A DNA stretch of 23,209 nt, taken from the NCBI GenBank assembly GCA_946183625.1, contig CAMHCL010000009.1:1-23209 (forward strand). The letters are read 5' to 3'. The notes beneath the pieces are model-generated. The model was not told the DNA's origin. It made no database searches and saw only the letters and a list, made by a program, of their open reading frames with translations. Position 1 is the first letter of the stretch. Each line of letters begins with the position of its first letter. The DNA comes from an uncultured Lachnospiraceae bacterium (GTDB lineage Bacteria > Bacillota > Clostridia > Lachnospirales > Lachnospiraceae). Shown here one piece after another: positions 23,189 through 23,209 of the stretch. The translations under genes were made by a program, and so were the position numbers.

Positions 23189-23209
23189 TCGTTTCGCTAA
23201 GCTCTCACT

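Noticed and set aside
1..23209. CRISPR arrays, tRNA or rRNA genes, transposases, T-box leaders or a c-di-GMP riboswitch
   Set aside because: No spaced identical repeats, cloverleaf-like sequences, transposase frames, T-box motif near murI or c-di-GMP aptamer core was seen on reading both strands; a covariance search was not possible.

Overview
The window reads as a chromosomal segment of an anaerobic Firmicute, most likely Lachnospiraceae of the Butyrivibrio/Pseudobutyrivibrio type. The grounds are a glmS ribozyme, clean AGGAGG ribosome-binding sites, moderate-to-low GC, Thr/Glu-rich lipoproteins, a VKTGD-type sorting tail, and SPASM, GGDEF/EAL and CDF proteins. This placement rests on family resemblance only. 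Almost all genes lie on the minus strand; the exception is an interrupted M13 peptidase gene near the middle.

Left part (1-4975, minus strand): glmS, preceded by its self-cleaving glmS ribozyme, then murI, both feeding peptidoglycan precursor synthesis. These are followed by jetA and the start of jetB, the first two genes of a probable Wadjet (SMC-type anti-plasmid) system that runs off the left edge. The ribozyme carries an unusual structured insertion of about 130 nt in its P1 loop.

Middle part (4976-13545): a DUF2975 membrane protein and its XRE/Cro-type regulator are followed by a large cell-wall-anchored subtilisin-like protease and a two-domain lipoprotein, in an operon-like series. 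Divergent from this is an M13 (neprilysin/PepO-like) lipoprotein metallopeptidase gene, split by one in-frame TAG. The region between the two units holds a consensus promoter, two perfect 16-nt direct repeats 21 bp apart and two related palindromes.

Right-centre (13546-17323): a three-gene minus-strand unit encodes a LicC-like nucleotidyltransferase fused to a family 2 glycosyltransferase, an unrecognised protein, and a CapA-like metallophosphatase. It looks like surface-polymer or phospho-sugar chemistry. A short gene-poor stretch upstream contains a strong terminator and a possible tiny plus-strand unit.

Right part (17324-23209): six tightly spaced minus-strand genes, probably one operon: a divergent BirA-like protein with degenerate biotin-site motifs, a CDF metal transporter, a small lipoprotein with two near-identical EEPxVYGPP motifs, a radical SAM/SPASM enzyme, a GNAT acetyltransferase and a c-di-GMP phosphodiesterase with a dead GGDEF site. 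The lipoprotein plus radical SAM pair looks like a precursor/maturase couple and is the best candidate for an undescribed system here.
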